Assembly: GCF_002844375.1 (NCBI RefSeq)
Contig: NZ_CP024199.1
Span: 3,636,001-3,700,000 of the forward strand
DNA from: Thalassospira marina
GTDB lineage: Bacteria; Pseudomonadota; Alphaproteobacteria; Rhodospirillales; Thalassospiraceae
Length of the DNA: 64,000 nt
Reading direction: 5' to 3'
Each line of letters opens with the position of its first letter. The first letter of the stretch is position 1. Under the pieces are notes generated by a model, which had not been told where the DNA came from, ran no database searches, and saw nothing but the letters and a program-made list of their open reading frames with translations. The translations under genes and the position numbers were made by a program. Below are positions 1 through 8,615 of this stretch, piece by piece.

Positions 1-281
1 CCACGGACGGCATCGGCAACAGAGGCCGCCTTTTTCACGCTGGCAAGATCAAGCGAGCTATAATGTTCCTCGTATCGGCGAAGGGCCTCGCCATACAGGC
101 CTGCCTTGTTGCCAAAGGCGGCATAAAGGCTGGGCGGGGCAACGCCGATGGCCTTGGTCAAATCGCCAACAGACACGCCTTCATAGCCATAACGCCAAAA
201 CAGGCGCATGGCCGTTTCCACGGCCTGTTCGCGATCAAAGCTCCAGGGGCGGCCCCCTTGTGATTTTTCAGCAGGTTTCAT
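1..281 (-). CDS. TetR/AcrR family transcriptional regulator (partial, N-terminus only)
   Basis: The frame opens at an ATG (279-281) and runs off the left edge of the window, giving the first 93 residues. Residues about 15-60 form a typical TetR-type helix-turn-helix: an R-E-Q-A-V-E-T-A-M-R-L-F-like helix, then GYEGVSVGDLTKAIGVAPPS and SLYAAFGNKAGLY, which match the TetR recognition-helix pattern. The ligand-binding C-terminal domain is outside the window, so the effector cannot be guessed. It is transcribed divergently from the secreted alpha/beta hydrolase, and near-identical 15-bp direct repeats lie in the shared 76-bp intergenic region. Control of itself and of the hydrolase is therefore the natural inference. 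Confidence 0.9.
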   Translation of the reverse strand, partial: MKPAEKSQGGRPWSFDREQAVETAMRLFWRYGYEGVSVGDLTKAIGVAPPSLYAAFGNKAGLYGEALRRYEEHYSSLDLASVKKAASVADAVR

Positions 282-284
282 AGC

Positions 285-346
285 GATCAATAAACAATAC
301 TTGACGGAAAAAGTCAACCATGTTGATTAGTGATCATTAAACAATA
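285..346. promoter_or_regulatory. Divergent promoter/operator region with 15-bp direct repeats
   Basis: Two copies of gatcaataaacaata / gatcattaaacaata lie at 285-299 and 332-346 (14 of 15 identical, 47 bp apart). Between them is an inverted repeat TTGAC-N7-GTCAA (301-317), whose left arm could also serve as a -35 element for the hydrolase. This sits between a TetR regulator and its divergent neighbour, which is the usual place for a TetR operator. The assignment is inference only. Confidence 0.5.
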
Positions 347-357
347 TGGAGATACCA

Positions 358-1332
358 ATGCTTACCCTGTCAAAACCGCCAAAATCCGCCAAATTCGGAT
401 TGTTTGCCATCGCACTTGGCCTGCTTGCCCTGCCCGCCATGCCCGCGCCGACATTCGCCCAAACACAGGCATCACCTGCGCTTTCCACCAGTCAGACAAC
501 AGTAAACCGGGAGTCGTTTCGTGTGACATCGTCAGATGGCACCAGCCTGGCCGTAACAGCACAGGGTGCGCCCGGCGCACCGGAAATTTTGCTGATCCAC
601 GGTTTGCGCCAAAGCCATCTAAGCTGGGAAAAACAGCTTAATGACCCGTCATTGTCGGGTTTTCGCATTGTGACGTTTGATTTGCGCGGACATGGCAATT
701 CCGACAAGCCGGTAACACTTGATGCCTATTCCGACGCAAACCGCTGGGCAGAGGATGTGCAAGCCGTGATCAAGGGCGCAAAACTGCGCCGCCCGGTTCT
801 GGTGGGCTGGTCGCTGGGCGGTTATGTGGTGGGTGCCTATTTGCAGAAATATGGTGGCAGCGCCCTTGCCGGGATTGACCTGGTGGACCCGGTGTCAAAC
901 CTGTCGCCCGATCTTTTTTACAAGGAAACCATCGATTTCATCGCAACGACAACCTCCAAAAACCTGGAGACCCGCGCGGTTGCCACGGCCGATTTCCTGG
1001 CGGCCTGTTTTCATCAAGCCCCGACACCAGCGGAAATGCGTGAAATGCTGGTGATTAACGGCATGACCGAACCCGCCGTTTATGAAGGGGTGCTGAAAAC
1101 AGAAACGACCAATCTGGAACCGTATTTTGCGGCGTTCAAAGGGCCAATCCTTCTAAGCCAGGGGCGCCATGACCGGCTGGTGAAAATGGATATGATCGAG
1201 CGGTTAAAGGCCGTTGCGCCAGATAGCGAGATTTCGGTTTTTGAAAATAGCGGGCACAGCCCCTTTTTCGAGGAACCGGCCCGCTTCAATGCGGAACTTG
1301 CCAGCTTTGTCACCCGGGCCAATGCCCGTTAA
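358..1332 (+). CDS. Secreted alpha/beta hydrolase
   Basis: The protein has 324 residues from the ATG at 358. That start is preferred over the ATG at 346 because GGAG (348-351) lies 6 nt before it. It begins with a signal peptide (hydrophobic core about residues 12-30, cleavage near TFA-Q). The mature part is an alpha/beta hydrolase: the oxyanion-hole HG motif in LLIHGLRQSHLSWE, the DLRGHGNSDKP strand, a nucleophile elbow G-W-S-L-G-G, a late acid in QGRHDRLV, and the catalytic His in NSGHSPFFEEP. The substrate is not predictable; related proteins are esterases, lactonases and haloperoxidase-like enzymes. It is divergent from a TetR regulator, so expression is probably induced by a small molecule. 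Export to the periplasm is inferred from the signal peptide. Confidence 0.85.
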   Translation: MLTLSKPPKSAKFGLFAIALGLLALPAMPAPTFAQTQASPALSTSQTTVNRESFRVTSSDGTSLAVTAQGAPGAPEILLIHGLRQSHLSWEKQLNDPSLSGFRIVTFDLRGHGNSDKPVTLDAYSDANRWAEDVQAVIKGAKLRRPVLVGWSLGGYVVGAYLQKYGGSALAGIDLVDPVSNLSPDLFYKETIDFIATTTSKNLETRAVATADFLAACFHQAPTPAEMREMLVINGMTEPAVYEGVLKTETTNLEPYFAAFKGPILLSQGRHDRLVKMDMIERLKAVAPDSEISVFENSGHSPFFEEPARFNAELASFVTRANAR

Positions 1333-1356
1333 GCGGCCATAAACAACAAACAAAAC

Positions 1357-1380
1357 GGGCGCCGTCAGCTTGCGGCGCCC
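1357..1380. terminator. Hairpin between convergent genes
   Basis: GGGCGCCG (1357-1364) pairs with CGGCGCCC (1373-1380) between the convergent hydrolase and YqgE genes. No strong U-tract follows on either strand, so it is a likely but weak bidirectional terminator. Confidence 0.5.
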
Positions 1381-1428
1381 CCATTATTCGTTTTCCTGCA
1401 GCCTGATGGCCTGTCGTGAGATCACGGT

Positions 1429-2007
1429 TTATGCGTGGCCTGCTTCACCAGAAAGAAGTTCGGGTGCAAAGCCCAGCTTGGCAAAGGCGCGCTGCCATTT
1501 ATCCTCGCAATCGGTGGCAAAAAGCAGTTCCGGGTCGGCATCGACATGCAGCCAGCCATTGGCGCGAATTTCGGTTTCAAGCTGGCCACTGCGCCAGCCT
1601 GCATAGCCAAGCGCCAGAATGCTGTTATGCGGGCCTTTATCAAGGGCGATATTTTCCAGAATATCGACCGTGGCGGTGACCGAAACATCACGATCCACCT
1701 GCAGGGTGGCGTCATTGCGAAAATCGTTGGAATGCAGCACAAAACCACGTCCCGATTCCACCGGGCCACCAAAATGCACCTGGATATCGGAAATGGTGGA
1801 TGCCGGGCGCACGATGCCCAGTTGTTCAAGCAATTCCGGGAAAGTGATTGAATCGATCAGGCGGTTTACGACAATGCCCATGGCACCGTCTTCGTTATGC
1901 GCACACAGGTAAACCACGCTTTGCGCAAAGCGCGGGTCGCGCATGCCGGGCATTGCAACCAGTAGCTTGCCCGATAGATATTCTCCGTCGCTGCCTGCAA
2001 TTGCCAT
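1429..2007 (-). CDS. yqgE: YqgE/AlgH family protein
   Basis: The protein has 192 residues, normal for the UPF0301 (DUF179) family. Family signatures are visible: GKLLVAMPGMRDPRFAQSVV near the N-terminus, then NEDGAMGIVVNR, VHFGGPVESGRGFVLHS and LALGYAGWRSGQLE. The fold is known from structures of family members, but the biochemical role is unsettled. AlgH was first described as affecting alginate genes in Pseudomonas, and later work on that name is not decisive. The protein is cytoplasmic, with no signal or membrane segment. It is transcribed away from the thiol-disulfide reductase gene, and a 264-bp intergenic region holds both promoters. Confidence 0.93.
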   Translation of the reverse strand: MAIAGSDGEYLSGKLLVAMPGMRDPRFAQSVVYLCAHNEDGAMGIVVNRLIDSITFPELLEQLGIVRPASTISDIQVHFGGPVESGRGFVLHSNDFRNDATLQVDRDVSVTATVDILENIALDKGPHNSILALGYAGWRSGQLETEIRANGWLHVDADPELLFATDCEDKWQRAFAKLGFAPELLSGEAGHA

Positions 2008-2271
2008 TTTCCGCCATCCTCGTTCGCTATTAGGTAACAGTACCCTGTTAACGCGCTTTCTGCCATGCAGGGTATCAAATTATTCGTGCGCGCTGTTCTT
2101 AATCAAACCCTGTCAATTTTCATATGGGTATAATCAGCGGGCTGCACCAGTAAACCTGCATAACAGTAACGCATGGGCACGGTTAACGGTGCGGTAACAT
2201 GTTCGTGGCTTGCATTGAACACCCCATCGTCGTACCCCTGCCTGCCTGACAATTTTCCGGGAATAACTGTC

Positions 2272-4518
2272 GTGATCAAGCGTATTCTGGCCCTGTTGAT
2301 GTTGATCCTGCTGCCACATATGGTGCAGGCGGCCCCTGCCGAGAGCAACTGGCAGGACGAGGAATTTGCATCGGTCCGGGTTTTAAGCGCGCGCGACGGG
2401 GTTCAAAACATGCATATCCTGCGCCTGGGCCTTGAATTTGCCCTGCAGCCGCACTGGAAAGTTTATTGGCGCAGTGCGGGGGATGCCGGTTTCCCCCCCA
2501 CCATCAAATGGGATGGTTCTGCCAATATTGATGAAACCAATATCAATATGCTGTGGCCCGCACCGTTTCGCTTTTCCATTTTCGGGCTGGAAACATTTGG
2601 CTATCAGGACCGTGTGATTTTCCCGATCGATGTGCCGGTCCAGAACAATAATGAACCCGTCAGTCTGAAGCTGGCTGTTGATTACCTGGCGTGTAGCGAC
2701 ATTTGTGTGCCCGCCACGGCCAACCTGACGCTGGATTTGCCAGCGGACCGTGGCGAAATTTCCAGCCATGCGCATGAAATTGAAAAATTCGCTGCCAAGG
2801 TGCCCCTGACCGGGGCCAACCTGCCGCTGGGTGTGAGCAGCATCTGGGAAAGCCGCAAGGATAAAGACAGCTTCCTGAATGTCGCCCTTCATGACATTCC
2901 CGAGGGCGTGACACCCGATATTCTGGTTGAAGGCAAACCGACAGACAGTTTCGGTGCCCCGGTAGCAACCGGCCAGAACCTTCAGGGGGCGCCGATTTAC
3001 CAGCTTGCGATCCATAATAACGCCAAGGCCGAAAGCTTTGCCGGGCGTGATGTGACCGTAACCGTGCTGGCTGGTGACCTTGCCATTGAACAGCCCGCCA
3101 CCATTGGCGATGCCCCGGCTGATGGCATGGTCAGCGGCACTGCCAATGCCATGCCCGCAACCACGGCTGCCCCAAATGCACCAAACGCCAGCACGGCCAA
3201 GACAGGCTTTGTATCATCATCGCAAACCGCATGGTGGGTGATTGGCGGGCTGGCATTGCTGGGCGGGTTGATCCTGAATGTTATGCCCTGTGTGTTGCCG
3301 GTGCTGTCGATCAAGGTGATGGGCGCCATTCACCTGAGCGCACAGGACCGCAAAGGCACGCGTCGCGGTTTTCTTGCCAGTGCGGCGGGCATTATGGTGT
3401 CCTTCTGGATCATTGCCGGGGCGCTGGCGATTTTGAAACTGGCGGGCGGGTCGATTGGCTGGGGTATCCAGTTCCAGCATCCGCTGTTTTTAACCACCAT
3501 GACCATCATTGTGGTGCTGTTTGCCTGCAATATGTTTGGCCTGTTTGAAATCAGCGCCAACCGCCTGAATGACATGGCCAATGACGCCATTGACCAGCAA
3601 AATATCCGCACAGGCAGCGCTGGCAAACAAAGCATGGGCGGCCATTTCCTGACCGGGATGTTTGCCACCCTGCTGGCAACCCCGTGTTCGGCCCCATTTT
3701 TGGGAACGGCTGTTGGCTTTGCACTGGCCGGGTCGGTTTTTGATATTTTCTGGGTTTTCAGCCTGCTGGGTATTGGTTTTTCGCTGCCCTATCTGTTGAT
3801 TGCGGCGCGCCCGGAAATTGCGCGTTTGCTGCCCCGTCCCGGTCGCTGGATGGCAATTGTCAAATTTGTGCTGGGGCTGGCCCTTGTGGGGACGGCGATC
3901 TGGCTGTTAAGCGTGCTTGCAAACCAGATCGGCACCAATGGCGCAATTGCAGTTGGCATCGGTCTTGCCCTTGCAAGCGGACTGATCTGGTGGCGGCATA
4001 AAACCACCAATGAACGCCGCAAACCAATGCTGGCCGGTATTGCCACACTGGCGGTTCTTGCTGCGCTGTTTGCGCCGGGTTTTGCCCGCCCGCCCGCACA
4101 TGTAACCCCGGTCACCAACACCACAGCCAGTAACAGCAAAGACGAAGGTGCCCTGCCCTGGCAGCCCTTTGCCCCGGAAAAGATCGACACGCTGGTGGCC
4201 GAAGGCAAAACCGTGCTGGTCGATATCACCGCGGACTGGTGCGTGACCTGCCAGGTCAACAAACGCCTGGTGATTGATACCGACGATGTGCGCCCGGCCC
4301 TGCTGGCCGAAAATGTTGTGCTGATGCAGGGGGATTGGACCCGCCCCAACCCCGAAATTGCGGCGTTTCTCGCCAAATATGACCGCTATGGCATTCCCTT
4401 TAATGCCATTTATGGCCCCAAGGCCCCGGATGGCATTTTACTGTCCGAACTGCTGAGCAAGGACCAGGTTATTTCCGGCCTGAATGCCGCGCAGGCGACC
4501 AGCGGACTTGCAAATTAG
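2272..4518 (+). CDS. Thiol:disulfide interchange protein, DsbD/ScsB-like
   Basis: The protein has 748 residues from a GTG start at 2272. This start places a signal peptide (IKRILALLMLILLPHMVQA) at the N-terminus and has GGGA 9 nt upstream; the longer frame from 2173 has no such signal. Residues about 25-290 form the periplasmic input domain, with a CSDICVP cysteine pair near residue 140. Residues about 320-600 form the membrane domain, with paired intramembrane cysteines in NVMPCVLPVLS (about 337) and LATPCSAPFLG (about 469). The C-terminal thioredoxin domain carries DWCVTC near residue 655. Electrons would pass from cytosolic thioredoxin through the membrane cysteines to periplasmic partners. 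The long N-terminal domain resembles ScsB-type reductases, which serve periplasmic isomerases and peroxiredoxins. The next gene encodes a peroxiredoxin, which fits a redox-defence role, although that protein has no signal peptide. Confidence 0.88.
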   Translation: MIKRILALLMLILLPHMVQAAPAESNWQDEEFASVRVLSARDGVQNMHILRLGLEFALQPHWKVYWRSAGDAGFPPTIKWDGSANIDETNINMLWPAPFRFSIFGLETFGYQDRVIFPIDVPVQNNNEPVSLKLAVDYLACSDICVPATANLTLDLPADRGEISSHAHEIEKFAAKVPLTGANLPLGVSSIWESRKDKDSFLNVALHDIPEGVTPDILVEGKPTDSFGAPVATGQNLQGAPIYQLAIHNNAKAESFAGRDVTVTVLAGDLAIEQPATIGDAPADGMVSGTANAMPATTAAPNAPNASTAKTGFVSSSQTAWWVIGGLALLGGLILNVMPCVLPVLSIKVMGAIHLSAQDRKGTRRGFLASAAGIMVSFWIIAGALAILKLAGGSIGWGIQFQHPLFLTTMTIIVVLFACNMFGLFEISANRLNDMANDAIDQQNIRTGSAGKQSMGGHFLTGMFATLLATPCSAPFLGTAVGFALAGSVFDIFWVFSLLGIGFSLPYLLIAARPEIARLLPRPGRWMAIVKFVLGLALVGTAIWLLSVLANQIGTNGAIAVGIGLALASGLIWWRHKTTNERRKPMLAGIATLAVLAALFAPGFARPPAHVTPVTNTTASNSKDEGALPWQPFAPEKIDTLVAEGKTVLVDITADWCVTCQVNKRLVIDTDDVRPALLAENVVLMQGDWTRPNPEIAAFLAKYDRYGIPFNAIYGPKAPDGILLSELLSKDQVISGLNAAQATSGLAN

Positions 4519-4554
4519 CACCACGCCCCACACCTGTTGGGAAGCCACTGGCAT

Positions 4555-4577
4555 GGAATGATTTTTTAAGTCATTCT
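4555..4577 (+). terminator. Weak hairpin downstream of the DsbD-like gene
   Basis: GGAATGA (4555-4561) and TCATTCT (4571-4577) form a short imperfect stem around a T-rich loop, 36 nt after the reductase stop and upstream of the peroxiredoxin. It could be a weak terminator or attenuator, or part of the peroxiredoxin promoter region. The sequence alone does not decide. Confidence 0.35.
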
Positions 4578-4659
4578 AGCCAGGTGCAAAGCATATCCGC
4601 CGGTCCTTACACCGGTCATCCTTGCCCGCGAAAAGCGGCATAAATTTTGGAGAAACGTC

Positions 4660-5142
4660 ATGACCATCGCCGTAGGCGCATCATTGCCCGACGTCGTATT
4701 GCACCGTGCCACCCCTGATGGCCCCGAAGCCGTGCAAAGCAAAGACCTGTTTGCCGGCCGCAAGGTTGTTCTGTTTGCCGTTCCGGGTGCCTTCACCCCG
4801 ACCTGTTCGATCAAGCACCTGCCGGGCTTTATCAACAAGGCCGAAGAAATCACGGCAAAAGGTGTGGACGAAATTTTCTGCCTGGCCACCAATGACGCCT
4901 TTGTCATGCAGGCTTGGGCGAAGTCGGAAAATGTCGGTGATGCCGTAACCATGCTGGCGGATGGCGACCTGAATTTTACCAACGCAACCGGCCTGAAGCT
5001 GGACCTGCGCGGCAAAGGCCTTGGCGAGCGCGCCAACCGCTATGTCATGGTTGTTGACGACAACACCGTGACCCACCTTGCCGTTGAAGAACCGGGTGCG
5101 TTTGAAGTTTCCAGCGCCGAAGCCGTGCTGGGCGCGCTTTAA
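4660..5142 (+). CDS. Peroxiredoxin, Prx5-like
   Basis: The protein has 160 residues and belongs to the Prx5 group of peroxiredoxins, which reduce hydrogen peroxide and organic hydroperoxides. The peroxidatic cysteine lies in PGAFTPTCSIKHLPGF near residue 49. The conserved upstream Thr/Pro and the later catalytic Arg region (GLGERANRYVMVVDD) are both present. A second cysteine occurs in EIFCLATNDAFVMQAW (about residue 74), as in many 1-Cys/atypical members. The start at 4660 has GGAGAAACG just upstream. It is cytosolic (no signal peptide), follows the DsbD-like gene by 141 bp, and is closed by a strong terminator. Confidence 0.93.
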   Translation: MTIAVGASLPDVVLHRATPDGPEAVQSKDLFAGRKVVLFAVPGAFTPTCSIKHLPGFINKAEEITAKGVDEIFCLATNDAFVMQAWAKSENVGDAVTMLADGDLNFTNATGLKLDLRGKGLGERANRYVMVVDDNTVTHLAVEEPGAFEVSSAEAVLGAL

Positions 5143-5192
5143 GCCCCAAAAGGTGACCGCCCCGCAACATAAATGCGGGACGCATTAGAAAT

Positions 5193-5229
5193 AAAACAGG
5201 CCGGTCCTGCGCAAGGACCGGCCTGTTTT
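5193..5229. terminator. Strong bidirectional intrinsic terminator
   Basis: A perfect 16-bp stem (5193-5208 with 5214-5229) has a GCGCA loop. It is flanked by an A-tract on the left and a T-tract on the right, so it can terminate the peroxiredoxin from the left and the unknown gene from the right. Confidence 0.9.
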
Positions 5230-5341
5230 ACGTTTATTGTTAAGGCCGGATAAAACAAACCACCGCCCGGCACAAAACCACCAAACCCACAGGAAACCTG
5301 TGGGTGGACAAGGGGTTTATCAACAGTACCGGGAAAGGCTG

Positions 5342-5752
5342 TTAGCGCGGCAGCATGACCGGAATGGCGTCTTCATTGCTGTTGAAGTCGCATTCAAAAA
5401 CCGGCTTGATGCTGCGGGCAAGGAAATGTACCACGCCATCGCGGAATTCGGATTTGATTGGCGACCAGCTGATGAAAACACCGCCGCGCCCTTCGTAATC
5501 GCGAATTTCACGGTCTTCCCGAAATTCGCGAAACGCAAATCCCAGATCACCGGAACTTCCTGCCAGCAGCCAGCCCGGCCGGACACCGCCATGCCAGACC
5601 AGATACACGCCCCCAACGCCATCCACTTTCAGCTCGCTGATATCATCAAGCATATAAAGGCGAAAATAATCGCCGCGCGGGCTTGCGCGCCACTTGATGT
5701 CCTGTGCCTTGGCCTGGGTCGCGTTTGTTTTGGTTGATGACCAGAACGCCAT
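5342..5752 (-). CDS. Conserved hypothetical protein
   Basis: The protein has 136 residues from the ATG at 5752, chosen because GGAGGA lies 9-10 nt upstream. A longer in-frame opening to 5836 is basic and low-quality and was not used. I do not recognise the family. The N-terminus is rich in Lys/Thr/Gln (SSTKTNATQAKAQDIKWR); the rest is predicted beta-rich and acidic, with GGVYLVWHGGVRPGWLLAGS and DLGFAFREFREDREI. There is no signal peptide or membrane segment. It lies just downstream of cheZ on the same strand, separated by 186 bp that contain a strong palindrome. It may be a single-gene unit controlled from that palindrome. Confidence 0.7.
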   Translation of the reverse strand: MAFWSSTKTNATQAKAQDIKWRASPRGDYFRLYMLDDISELKVDGVGGVYLVWHGGVRPGWLLAGSSGDLGFAFREFREDREIRDYEGRGGVFISWSPIKSEFRDGVVHFLARSIKPVFECDFNSNEDAIPVMLPR

Positions 5753-5853
5753 AATTTTCTTCCTCCTGAACCGCCGGCGCATCCCGACTGTCCACTTTTT
5801 ATTGACCGGCTTGGTATGCCACCGGTCGGGCGGCAACTACCTCCGGGATATTG

Positions 5854-5873
5854 TATAATGCCAAGGCATTATA
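5854..5873. promoter_or_regulatory. Palindromic promoter/operator upstream of the 5342-5752 gene
   Basis: TATAATGCCAAGGCATTATA is a perfect inverted repeat with 9-bp arms and a 2-bp spacer. Each arm carries a TATAAT, so a -10 box is available on both strands. It lies about 100 bp upstream of the minus-strand start at 5752. I see no good -35 at the usual distance, as expected for an activator-dependent promoter. The regulator is unknown. Confidence 0.5.
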
Positions 5874-5938
5874 AGACCACCCCTTAAGAAGGGTGTACCT
5901 ATTCCCGATATTGGCAGTCGCAGGAGGAAATAAAAGAG

Positions 5939-6895
5939 TTAATCGAACAATTTGTCGATATCGTCCTGGCTGATCCCCTCGCCTTCCATCTGCGGACCAT
6001 TAAGAAGGTCGGCATCTTCGGCTTTGGCAACGTCTTCTTCTTCCTGGGTCAAAGGCAGGTCGGCAAAGGCGTCCTCGCCCCAGATCAGAATCATGTTGTG
6101 GACACGTTTTTCAACGAATTCAAGGGTCTTGACCACCTTGTTGATACGCTGACCGGTAATGTCCTGGAAGTTACAGGATTCAAAAATCTTGGTGACGATA
6201 AAGGCGATCTGTTCAACGTGATCGGCCACAAAATCGCTGGTGGCGGAATTTTTCAGCGTCATTGCCAGATCGTCGATCTGTTCGGCCGATTCCAGAATGG
6301 TATGGGTCGCCATTTCCGTATCCTTGACGATGGCGTCAAGTTCGCTGGCGGCGGTCACGAGGCGGTCATCGGTTGCCTTGGGATGGCGCAGGGCCGCGAT
6401 CTGGATTTTGGCCTTGTGAATATGTTCGTTCATTTCCTCGATCTGGGTGCGAATCAGTTCAAGGTCATCACGGTCAGGTTCGCTGGCACCGGGGCGGTTG
6501 GCATGGGACGGGCGGCTTGATACCGGTTCGGGCAGCACATCCATCGGCTCTTCACGCACGGGTTCGGCCAGAGCAGACGGCATATCGCCATCGACACCAC
6601 TGGCAGCACCATCGCCACCGGCAATAACGGCACCATTGGCAATCGCGCTGCGCAGTTGGGCCATTTCGGCCCGCATGGCACGGATTTCATCGAGGATCTG
6701 CTGATTGTTGCCACCATTTCCGGCCGGTGGCAGGGCGGCAGGTGCCGGACTGGAAGATGCGGGCAGGTCACCGGCCCCCATGCCGGTTTCAAGCGACGGA
6801 TCAAAAAAGGAATCCGACCAATCTTCGACCACAGCCCCCTGACGTTCGCGCAAACGTCGTTCGGCTGTAAAAATCTTCTGCACGGGACGCGTCAT
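5939..6895 (-). CDS. cheZ: Protein phosphatase CheZ (alphaproteobacterial type)
   Basis: The protein has 318 residues from the ATG at 6895, which has GGAGG upstream; the frame extends further but without a better site. Residues about 50-140 are Ala/Pro-rich and probably disordered. The C-terminal half is a long helical hairpin containing FESCNFQDITGQRINKVV, the CheZ catalytic signature with the Gln/Asp that dephosphorylate CheY-P. The last residues, GISQDDIDKLFD, resemble the short CheY-binding or N-terminal motif of CheZ/FliM-type proteins. It therefore acts on flagellar switching in the cytoplasm. No other chemotaxis or flagellar gene is adjacent, but a chemoreceptor lies at 24.2 kb. Confidence 0.85.
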   Translation of the reverse strand: MTRPVQKIFTAERRLRERQGAVVEDWSDSFFDPSLETGMGAGDLPASSSPAPAALPPAGNGGNNQQILDEIRAMRAEMAQLRSAIANGAVIAGGDGAASGVDGDMPSALAEPVREEPMDVLPEPVSSRPSHANRPGASEPDRDDLELIRTQIEEMNEHIHKAKIQIAALRHPKATDDRLVTAASELDAIVKDTEMATHTILESAEQIDDLAMTLKNSATSDFVADHVEQIAFIVTKIFESCNFQDITGQRINKVVKTLEFVEKRVHNMILIWGEDAFADLPLTQEEEDVAKAEDADLLNGPQMEGEGISQDDIDKLFD

Positions 6896-7053
6896 AACAG
6901 TCTTATACCTCCACCGCGGGCAATGTGCCCTGGTCTCCCACTCTCGCATTCTAGGGTCCGGTCTTCCCAGGTGAACCGGTCAGTCACAAATGCATTCAGA
7001 TTATAAGGGGCCAGATTGCGACGAGTCCAACGGCTTTCAAGATCAAGCCCTTG

Positions 7054-7086
7054 AAAAAGAACACCCCGGCCTTGTGACCGGGGTGT
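7054..7086 (-). terminator. Intrinsic terminator of the gcv operon
   Basis: ACACCCCGG (7061-7069) pairs with CCGGGGTGT (7078-7086). On the minus strand a TCTTTTTC run follows directly, 27 nt beyond the gcvPB stop. Confidence 0.9.
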
Positions 7087-7112
7087 AAAAAATCGCACCG
7101 CAGCATTGCGGA

Positions 7113-8615
7113 TCAAGCGTTTGAAGGGCTCCAGCGCAAAATCGGCTTACGCGCTGCTGCCGTTTCATCCAGACGCCGGCGCGGGGTCAGATAGGGTGCA
7201 TTTTTGAAGAATTCCGAATCACCCGCCTCTGCCTTGGCAACCAGTGACAGTACCGCGTCGCAGAACTGGTCAATCGATTCCTTGGTTTCGGTTTCGGTCG
7301 GCTCGATCAAAAGTGCCCCATGGACCACCAGCGGGAAATACATGGTCATCGGATGGAAGCCTTCATCAATGATCGCCTTGGCAAGGTCCAGGGTCGAAAC
7401 ACCGGTCCCTTTGAGGAAATCATCGTCAAACAGGGCTTCGTGCATGCAATAGCCAGGGAAAGCCACACTAAGCTTGGTTTTCAGGCGTGCCAGCAGGTAA
7501 TTGGCGTTCAGAACCGCATCACCCGATGCCTGGCGCAGGCCATCGGCCCCGTGGCTTTTCATGTAAGACAGCGCACGCACAAACATGCCCATCTGACCAT
7601 GGAAACCCTTTAAGCGGCCAAACGGCTTGTTGCCGTCTTTTTCGTCAGCCGTTTCAACCATGTGGAAACCGTCTTCGGTTTTGACCACATAGGGAATCGG
7701 TGCAAACGGTGCCAGTGCCTCGGAAAACACAACCGGCCCGGAACCCGGACCACCGCCGCCATGCGGGGTGGAGAAGGTTTTGTGCAGGTTGATATGCATG
7801 GCATCAATGCCAAGGTCTGCCGGGCGGACACGGCCGACAATGGCGTTGAAATTCGCACCATCGCAATAGAAATAGCCACCAGCGGCATGAACCAGATCGG
7901 CGATCTTGCGAACGTCGCGTTCAAACAGGCCACAGGTATTAGGGTTGGTCAGCATGATGCCGGCCACATCGTCGCCCAGCTTGGCTTCAAAGGCGGCCAG
8001 ATCAACGCGGCCATCTTCGGTCGCGGGGATCGAGTCCACCGTAAAGCCACAGGCAGCAGCCGTTGCCGGGTTGGTCCCGTGGGCCGATTCCGGCACCAGG
8101 ACACGGCGACGGTTTTCACCACGTGCATCCAGGGCGGCACGAATGGCCATCATGCCACACAGTTCGCCCTGTGCGCCCGATGCAGGCGACATGGCAACGG
8201 CGGGCATACCGGTCAGAACCATCAGCCAGTGCGCGCACTGGTCGATCAGTTCCAGCGCACCCTGAACGGTGCTTTCAGGCTGCATCGGGTGCAGATCGGC
8301 AATGCCGGGCAAGCGGGCAACCTTTTCGTTCAGGCGCGGATTGTGTTTCATGGTGCACGAACCCAGCGGGAAGAAACCGGAATCGATACCGAAATTCTTC
8401 TGGCTCAGGCGGGTGAAGTGACGCACCACCTGCGGTTCGGACAGGCCAGGAAGGCCAATTGCGCTGTCTTCGGCACGGGCAAGGCCACCAAGGCGGCTTT
8501 TGACCGGTGCGGGATCGGGCAAATCAACGCCGGTACGGCCTGGCTCACCCTGTTCAAAGATCAGCTTTTCTTCAAGGACAAGGCCACGATTGCCGGTATG
8601 GGTCTGAAACGTCAT
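7113..8615 (-). CDS. gcvPB: Glycine dehydrogenase (decarboxylating) subunit 2, P-protein beta
   Basis: The 500-residue catalytic half of the split P-protein decarboxylates glycine and passes the aminomethyl group to the lipoyl arm of GcvH. The PLP-binding lysine lies in [19 protein letters not shown], and the family signatures [30 protein letters not shown] and [11 protein letters not shown] are present. The start overlaps the gcvPA stop in an ATGA arrangement (8612-8615), so the two halves are translationally coupled, as expected for subunits of one heterotetramer. It is the last gene of the riboswitch-controlled operon. Confidence 0.98.
   Translation of the reverse strand: MTFQTHTGNRGLVLEEKLIFEQGEPGRTGVDLPDPAPVKSRLGGLARAEDSAIGLPGLSEPQVVRHFTRLSQKNFGIDSGFFPLGSCTMKHNPRLNEKVARLPGIADLHPMQPESTVQGALELIDQCAHWLMVLTGMPAVAMSPASGAQGELCGMMAIRAALDARGENRRRVLVPESAHGTNPATAAACGFTVDSIPATEDGRVDLAAFEAKLGDDVAGIMLTNPNTCGLFERDVRKIADLVHAAGGYFYCDGANFNAIVGRVRPADLGIDAMHINLHKTFSTPHGGGGPGSGPVVFSEALAPFAPIPYVVKTEDGFHMVETADEKDGNKPFGRLKGFHGQMGMFVRALSYMKSHGADGLRQASGDAVLNANYLLARLKTKLSVAFPGYCMHEALFDDDFLKGTGVSTLDLAKAIIDEGFHPMTMYFPLVVHGALLIEPTETETKESIDQFCDAVLSLVAKAEAGDSEFFKNAPYLTPRRRLDETAAARKPILRWSPSNA

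Noticed and set aside
6892..7116. Short minus-strand ORF between cheZ and gcvPB
   Set aside because: It covers the gcv terminator and has no ribosome site or recognisable domain.
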